The notes under the pieces are model-generated. The model did not search any database and was not told where the DNA came from. It worked only from the letters and a program-made list of their open reading frames with translations. From contig JACCSM010000110.1 of the NCBI GenBank assembly GCA_013698525.1, forward strand, positions 1 through 17,628: DNA of 17,628 nucleotides, written 5' to 3'. Source of the DNA: Rubrobacteraceae bacterium (GTDB lineage: Bacteria > Actinomycetota > Rubrobacteria > Rubrobacterales > Rubrobacteraceae). Shown piece by piece: positions 13,394-17,628 of the stretch (position 1 is its first letter; every line of letters starts with the position of its first letter). The position numbers and the translations under genes are program-made.

Positions 13394-13819
13394 CTGTACC
13401 TGGATACGAGTGCTCTGGTCAAGCTCTACGTGGAAGAAGAGGAGGGACGAGAGTTGGTCCGTGGGGCGGTCGAAGAAGCCGAGTGGGTGGCTACCTCCAC
13501 GGTGGCCTACGCCGAAGCCCGGGCCGCGCTCGCGCGCAAGGAGAGGGAGGGCGAACTCGACCGTGAGCAGCATCAGCGATCGGTCGAGGCCCTCGATGGG
13601 GAATGGCGCGGCTTCGTCCGCATTTCGGTCTCCAACCTCGTCGCCTACAGGGCCGGAGAGATGGCCGAGCGGCACACCCTGCGGGGCTTCGACGCCATAC
13701 ATCTGGCGAGCGTCGCGCGGCTCGGGAAGCGGTTCGACGACCTGCACTTCCTGGCTTTCGACGCCAGGCTAGTGGAGGCGGCGCGCGGGGCTTCGGTGCC
13801 TGTGTACGAGCGGGCGTAG
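13394..13819 (+). CDS. VapC-like PIN-domain ribonuclease toxin, start codon unusual
   Basis: The protein is a PIN-domain endoribonuclease that would cut RNA when not held by the antitoxin. From a CTG at 13394 it has 141 residues, a normal length, and starts (M)YLDTSALVKLYVEEE, the family's usual N-terminus. All four acidic metal-binding positions are present: D4, E41 (AYAEARAAL), D100 (GFDAIHLAS) and D123 (AFDARL). However, no ATG, GTG or TTG lies in frame between the upstream TGA at 13313 and this motif. Candidates are CTG 13394 or a GTT at 13385 that could be a mutated GTG. A GTG at 13430 would remove the first catalytic Asp. Expression may therefore be weak or lost. Confidence 0.8.
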   Translation: MYLDTSALVKLYVEEEEGRELVRGAVEEAEWVATSTVAYAEARAALARKEREGELDREQHQRSVEALDGEWRGFVRISVSNLVAYRAGEMAERHTLRGFDAIHLASVARLGKRFDDLHFLAFDARLVEAARGASVPVYERA

Positions 13820-13835
13820 AGCACGCTAGAGGTTC

Positions 13836-13850
13836 CCCTATCCCGTAGGG
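13836..13850. terminator. Weak hairpin after the toxin gene
   Basis: CCCTA-TCCCG-TAGGG forms a 5-bp stem with a 5-base loop, 16 bases past the toxin stop. No T run follows, so termination is uncertain. Confidence 0.25.
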
Positions 13851-13864
13851 CATCCCGGATCATC

Positions 13865-13870
13865 TATAAT
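13865..13870 (+). promoter_or_regulatory. Putative -10 box of the aconitase gene
   Basis: A perfect TATAAT lies 43 bases before the aconitase ATG. It predicts a leader of roughly 36 bases that contains an AGAGG-type ribosome site 8 bases before the start. No good -35 match is visible. Confidence 0.5.
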
Positions 13871-13913
13871 CGCATAGGTTACGCATACGAGTTTCAGAGA
13901 AGAGGTTGCGAAC

Positions 13914-16859
13914 ATGGCGAACGATCCCTTCGGTGCACGCACGACGCTGAAGACTGGTTCCGGTGACGTAGAACTCTATAGCCTGAAGACCCTGGATGAG
14001 AATGTGGATGGAGACGTGTTCTCGCTACCCTTCTCCATACGGGTGATGCTCGAGTCGCTCTTGCGCAACGCCGGTGGGAAGTTCGTCTCGAAAGAGGACG
14101 TCGAGGCGCTGGCCGACTGGCCCGAGTCGGTCGGCGACGAGCTTGCGTATCTGCCGGCCAGGGTCGTCATGCAGGACTTCACCGGGGTACCTGCTGTCGT
14201 CGACCTTGCGGCGATGCGGAGTGCGATGGAGAACGTGGGCGGAGATCCAGGGAAGATCAACCCTCTGGTACCTACCGACCTGGTTATCGACCACTCGGTC
14301 CAGGTCGACGCGTTCGGATCTCCCGCTGCCCTCCAGTTCAACGCCGAGCGGGAGTTCGAGCGCAACCGCGAGCGCTACGAGTTCCTGAAGTGGGGCCAGC
14401 AGGCCTTCGACAACTTCTCGGTCGTACCGCCCGCCACAGGCATCATCCACCAGGTCAACCTGGAGTACCTGGCTAAGGGCGTCATCGTGAAGGATGGTGT
14501 GGCGATGCCGGATACGCTCGTCGGAACGGACAGCCACACCACCATGATCAACGGCCTGGGAGTGCTGGGCTGGGGCGTCGGAGGCATCGAGGCCGAGGCC
14601 GTCACCCTGGGCCAGCCCTACTACATGCTCGTCCCCGAGGTGATCGGCTTCAAGCTTACCGGCGCCCTCAAGGAGGGTGTCACGGCCACAGACCTCGTGC
14701 TGACCGTGACGCAAATGCTCCGCTCCCACGGCGTCGTGGGCAAGTTCGTGGAGTTCTACGGCGAGGGACTCAGCAAGCTCTCGCTACCCGACCGGGCCAC
14801 CATCGCGAACATGTCCCCCGAGTTCGGGGCGACGTGCACGTTCTTCCCCGTAGACGCCGAGACGCTTGGCTATCTGCGCGGCACTGGCCGCGACGAGGAT
14901 CTCGTCGAGCTGGTCGAGGTGTACAGTAAGGAGCAGGGCCTCTGGCGCACGGACGAGACGCCCGAGCCGCGCTTCTCGGAGATGGTGGATCTCGACCTGG
15001 AGTCGGTCGAGGCGAGCCTCGCCGGGCCGCGCCGCCCGCAGGACAGGGTCGCCCTCGACGACATGCAGCCCTCCTTCAGGCAGGCGCTGGCCGAGATGGT
15101 GGATCCCGACCACCCGCTCCTCGGGAACGGCAATGACGACGCCTATAACCACGCCGACGAAGAATCCTTCCCAGCGAGCGACACCCCGAACCCCGATATA
15201 CCAGTCGCCCGCGGCGGGGCCAACGAGGCTGAGGGCAAGGAGGGCGGCGCCGTCTCCACGGGTGAGAGTCACACCGCAGACGACACCGAGTCCTTCCCAG
15301 CGAGCGACACCCCGGCAGGCGCCTCTGGCGTGAGCAATGAGGATGGAGGAGACCCGACGTCCGGCGGCGAGCCGGAGAACGGCAAGACGCAGGCCGAGCC
15401 TTCGGGCGCCATCACCGTTACGGTGGACGGAGAGGAACTCTATCTCAGGCACGGCTCCGCCGTGATCGCCGCCATAACGAGCTGCACCAATACCTCTAAT
15501 CCTTCAGTGATGATGGGTGCAGGCCTCCTGGCCAGGAAGGCCGTCGAGAAGGGACTCTCCGTCGCGCCGCACGTCAAGACAAGCCTCGCGCCGGGGTCGA
15601 AGGTCGTCACGGAGTACTTGCAGACCTCGGGGCTCCTCGACCCGCTGGAAAAGCTAAAGTTCGATGTCGTCGGCTATGGCTGTACGACGTGCATAGGTAA
15701 TTCCGGTCCTCTGGCCGAAGAGATCTCCGCCGCCGTAGAGGAGAACGACCTCGTCGTCGCGGCCGTCCTTTCGGGCAACCGGAACTTCGAGGGCCGCATC
15801 AACCCCGACGTCCGGGCGAACTACCTGGCCTCCCCGCCGCTCGTCGTCGCCTACGCCCTGGCAGGAACGGTGGACATAGACTTGTCCAAAGACCCTATAG
15901 GCGAAGATGATGGTGGCAACCCCGTGTATCTCGAGGACGTGTGGCCCTCGCAGGAAGAAGTCGCGCGGGAGATAGACAACGCCCTCGACCCGAAGATCTA
16001 CAAAGAGCAGTACGCCGACGTGTACACTGGCAACGAGCAGTGGAACGACGTTGAGGTGCCATCCGGCGACCTCTACGAGTGGGACCCCGACTCGACCTAC
16101 ATCCAGGAGCCCTCATTCTTCAAGGACATGGGATCCGAGGCCGAAGACCTGAAGGACATCGAGGGCGGGCGCGTCCTCGTGAAGGTCGGCGATTCCGTGA
16201 CCACCGACCACATCTCGCCTGCCGGCGCCATACCTTCGAAGATGCCAGCGGGACAGTACCTGATCGAAAAGGGCGTGAACTCGCGCGACTTCAACTCCTA
16301 CGGCTCCCGTCGCGGCAACCACGAGGTCATGGTGCGTGGCACGTTCGGCAACATCAGGCTCCGCAACCAGCTCGTGGACAAAGAGGGCGGCTACACACTC
16401 CACTTCCCTGACGGCGAAGAGACCACGATCTACGAGGCGAGCCTGAAGTACGCAGAGGAGAACGTGCCCCTCGTGGTGCTCGCCGGTAAAGAATACGGGT
16501 CCGGCTCGTCGCGCGACTGGGCGGCGAAGGGCTCGTTCCTGCTCGGGGTAAGGGCCGTTATCGCCGAGAGCTTCGAACGCATCCACCGCTCGAACCTGAT
16601 CGGCATGGGCGTCCTCCCGCTACAGTACGCAGATGGCGAGAGCGCAGAATCCCTGGGGCTGAGCGGCCACGAGTCCTTCGACATCGCCGGCCTCTCAGGC
16701 CTCGAGCCTGGCAAGCAGTTGACCGTGAAGGTCACTAGCGACGAAGGCGAAGAAAAGGAGTTCGAGGTAAAGGCGCGCGTGGACTCCCCGGTCGAGGTCG
16801 AGTACCTCCGTAACGGCGGTATCCTGCCGACCGTCCTGCGCCAGATGCTCGCAGAGTAG
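13914..16859 (+). CDS. acnA: Aconitate hydratase A (AcnA/IRP1 type)
   Basis: Aconitase interconverts citrate and isocitrate in the TCA cycle through a [4Fe-4S] cluster in the cytosol. All three cluster cysteines are present: C524 in TSCTNTSNP and C590 and C593 in [13 protein letters not shown]. Other hallmarks are GTDSHTTM (about 203-210), [10 protein letters not shown] (about 624-633), and in the swivel domain [12 protein letters not shown] and the substrate-binding loop [12 protein letters not shown]. At 981 residues it is longer than the roughly 890-900 of enteric AcnA. The extra length is mainly an acidic, Gly/Ser-rich insert at about 403-500 just before the cluster domain, carrying ESFPASDTP twice (417-425 and 459-467). 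The next gene follows after 23 bases, so the two are probably co-transcribed. Confidence 0.96.
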   Translation: MANDPFGARTTLKTGSGDVELYSLKTLDENVDGDVFSLPFSIRVMLESLLRNAGGKFVSKEDVEALADWPESVGDELAYLPARVVMQDFTGVPAVVDLAAMRSAMENVGGDPGKINPLVPTDLVIDHSVQVDAFGSPAALQFNAEREFERNRERYEFLKWGQQAFDNFSVVPPATGIIHQVNLEYLAKGVIVKDGVAMPDTLVGTDSHTTMINGLGVLGWGVGGIEAEAVTLGQPYYMLVPEVIGFKLTGALKEGVTATDLVLTVTQMLRSHGVVGKFVEFYGEGLSKLSLPDRATIANMSPEFGATCTFFPVDAETLGYLRGTGRDEDLVELVEVYSKEQGLWRTDETPEPRFSEMVDLDLESVEASLAGPRRPQDRVALDDMQPSFRQALAEMVDPDHPLLGNGNDDAYNHADEESFPASDTPNPDIPVARGGANEAEGKEGGAVSTGESHTADDTESFPASDTPAGASGVSNEDGGDPTSGGEPENGKTQAEPSGAITVTVDGEELYLRHGSAVIAAITSCTNTSNPSVMMGAGLLARKAVEKGLSVAPHVKTSLAPGSKVVTEYLQTSGLLDPLEKLKFDVVGYGCTTCIGNSGPLAEEISAAVEENDLVVAAVLSGNRNFEGRINPDVRANYLASPPLVVAYALAGTVDIDLSKDPIGEDDGGNPVYLEDVWPSQEEVAREIDNALDPKIYKEQYADVYTGNEQWNDVEVPSGDLYEWDPDSTYIQEPSFFKDMGSEAEDLKDIEGGRVLVKVGDSVTTDHISPAGAIPSKMPAGQYLIEKGVNSRDFNSYGSRRGNHEVMVRGTFGNIRLRNQLVDKEGGYTLHFPDGEETTIYEASLKYAEENVPLVVLAGKEYGSGSSRDWAAKGSFLLGVRAVIAESFERIHRSNLIGMGVLPLQYADGESAESLGLSGHESFDIAGLSGLEPGKQLTVKVTSDEGEEKEFEVKARVDSPVEVEYLRNGGILPTVLRQMLAE
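15165..15314 (+). repeat. Exact 24-base duplication inside the aconitase gene
   Basis: Bases 15165-15188 and 15291-15314 are identical and encode SFPASDTP in the same frame, 126 bases (42 codons) apart. Both lie in the low-complexity insert before the cluster-binding domain. Identity at synonymous positions suggests a recent duplication or gene conversion rather than ancient shared ancestry. Confidence 0.85.
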
Positions 16860-16882
16860 AGCCCGGAAAAGGGAGGAAGCCC

Positions 16883-17628
16883 ATGCCCGATAAGGTCCTC
16901 GTTACCCGTGAGATCCCGTCCGCCGGGCTCCGTGTCCTCGAAGGGTTCGATGTGGCGGTGCTCTCAGAGGGGCCGCCCGCGCGCGAAGAGCTCCTCGAGG
17001 CAGCCCGCGGGGCCGCCGGCATCCTCTCCACCGTCACAGAGAAGGTGGATGCGGAGTTGATGGACGCGGCCGGCGAAGACCTCAAGGTCGTCGCAAACAT
17101 GGCCGTCGGCTACGACAACGTAGACCTCGACGCCGCCGGGGAGCGGGGCGTCGTAGTGACCAACACCCCCGAGGTCCTGAACGAGACCACCGCCGATACC
17201 GCCTTCATGCTGTTGCTCGCGGCGGCCAGAAGACTCGGCGAGGCTGAGCGTCTCCTGCGCTCCGGCGGGTGGGACGCCTGGGGACCGATGCAGCTCACGG
17301 GTCCTGACGTCTGGGGCAAGAAGCTCGGGGTCGTAGGGTTCGGCAGAATCGGACAAGCCGTAGCCCGCCGCGCCCGGGGGTTCGACATGGAGGTCCTGTA
17401 CCACGACCAATACCGCAACGAAAGCGCAGAGAATGAGACCGGGGCGCAGTACCTCGAGCTCGACGAGCTGCTCGAAACCGCGGACTTCATCTCCGTCCAC
17501 ACCCCGCTCACGCCCGAGACCAGGCACCTGATAGGCCAGGGGGAGCTGGACCTCATGCAACCCACAGCCATTCTCGTCAACTCTTCGCGCGGTCCGGTGG
17601 TCGACGAAGCGGCTCTCGCTGATGCACT
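16883..17628 (+). CDS. D-isomer-specific 2-hydroxyacid dehydrogenase (glyoxylate/hydroxypyruvate reductase-like), 3' end missing
   Basis: The first 248 residues are visible. Such enzymes reduce 2-oxoacids such as glyoxylate or hydroxypyruvate with NAD(P)H. The N-terminal half-domain contains VANMAVGYDNVD, the conserved substrate-loop region (A/G-VG-x-D-N-V-D). The cofactor domain follows with VVGFGRIGQAVARRA and its GFGRIG nucleotide loop (152-157), then SVHTPLTPETRHLIG. NSSRGPVVDE (233-242) carries R236, the substrate-binding catalytic Arg. The catalytic Glu and His should lie beyond the window. The ATG has a strong AAGGGAGG 6 bases upstream and is 23 bases after the aconitase stop. A link to glyoxylate metabolism is plausible beside a TCA-cycle enzyme but is inference. 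Confidence 0.9.
   Translation, partial: MPDKVLVTREIPSAGLRVLEGFDVAVLSEGPPAREELLEAARGAAGILSTVTEKVDAELMDAAGEDLKVVANMAVGYDNVDLDAAGERGVVVTNTPEVLNETTADTAFMLLLAAARRLGEAERLLRSGGWDAWGPMQLTGPDVWGKKLGVVGFGRIGQAVARRARGFDMEVLYHDQYRNESAENETGAQYLELDELLETADFISVHTPLTPETRHLIGQGELDLMQPTAILVNSSRGPVVDEAALADA

Noticed and set aside
14025..16586. Minus-strand frames opposite aconitase
   Set aside because: All are shadows of the clear aconitase reading frame.

Overview
The window is high-GC, densely packed chromosomal DNA. Its GTG/TTG starts, actinobacterial-style aconitase and, above all, a BchN/BchB-like pair among housekeeping genes suggest a deep-branching actinobacterium of the Rubrobacter type. That assignment is inference; no rRNA or marker gene is present to settle it. 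I see no tRNA, rRNA, insertion sequence or CRISPR array.

Layout. (1) 1-304, minus: 5' part of a DUF3105 membrane-anchored protein, cut by the window edge, then about 330 bases with no convincing gene. (2) 637-2967, minus: a lipoprotein-type HtrA protease with a PDZ domain, a small unknown membrane protein and a CzcD-type cation efflux protein. (3) 3064-3408, plus: a small unknown protein. (4) 3589-10103, minus: a long co-directional run in the order deoB (phosphopentomutase), pyrimidine-nucleoside phosphorylase, deoD (purine-nucleoside phosphorylase), a BchN-like protein, a BchB-like protein and a 98-residue helical protein. (5) 10204-12915: a GNAT acetyltransferase (plus), a YIP1-like membrane protein (minus) and a DUF2723 GT-C type membrane protein (plus). 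(6) 13092-13819, plus: a VapBC-type toxin-antitoxin pair. (7) 13914-end, plus: aconitase followed by a D-2-hydroxyacid dehydrogenase cut by the window edge.

How they fit together. The deo genes split purine and pyrimidine nucleosides by phosphorolysis and convert (deoxy)ribose-1-phosphate to the 5-phosphate. The BchN/BchB-like pair is built like the NB half of dark-operative protochlorophyllide reductase (a nitrogenase relative), including the BchB C-terminal domain. However, the positions of the cluster-binding cysteines appear to be occupied by other residues and no BchL-like ATPase lies in the window. This is the most interesting part of the region. Rubrobacter BchB/BchN homologues have, as I recall, been reported before, so presence alone is not new; the apparent loss of cluster ligands and the genomic setting deserve attention.

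A second theme is transcription-start architecture. Several genes lack a Shine-Dalgarno sequence and instead have a TANNNT -10-like hexamer ending exactly 6 bases before the start codon, as expected for leaderless mRNAs. Other genes (deoD, the GNAT, the 2-hydroxyacid dehydrogenase, the small protein after htrA) have clear Shine-Dalgarno sequences.
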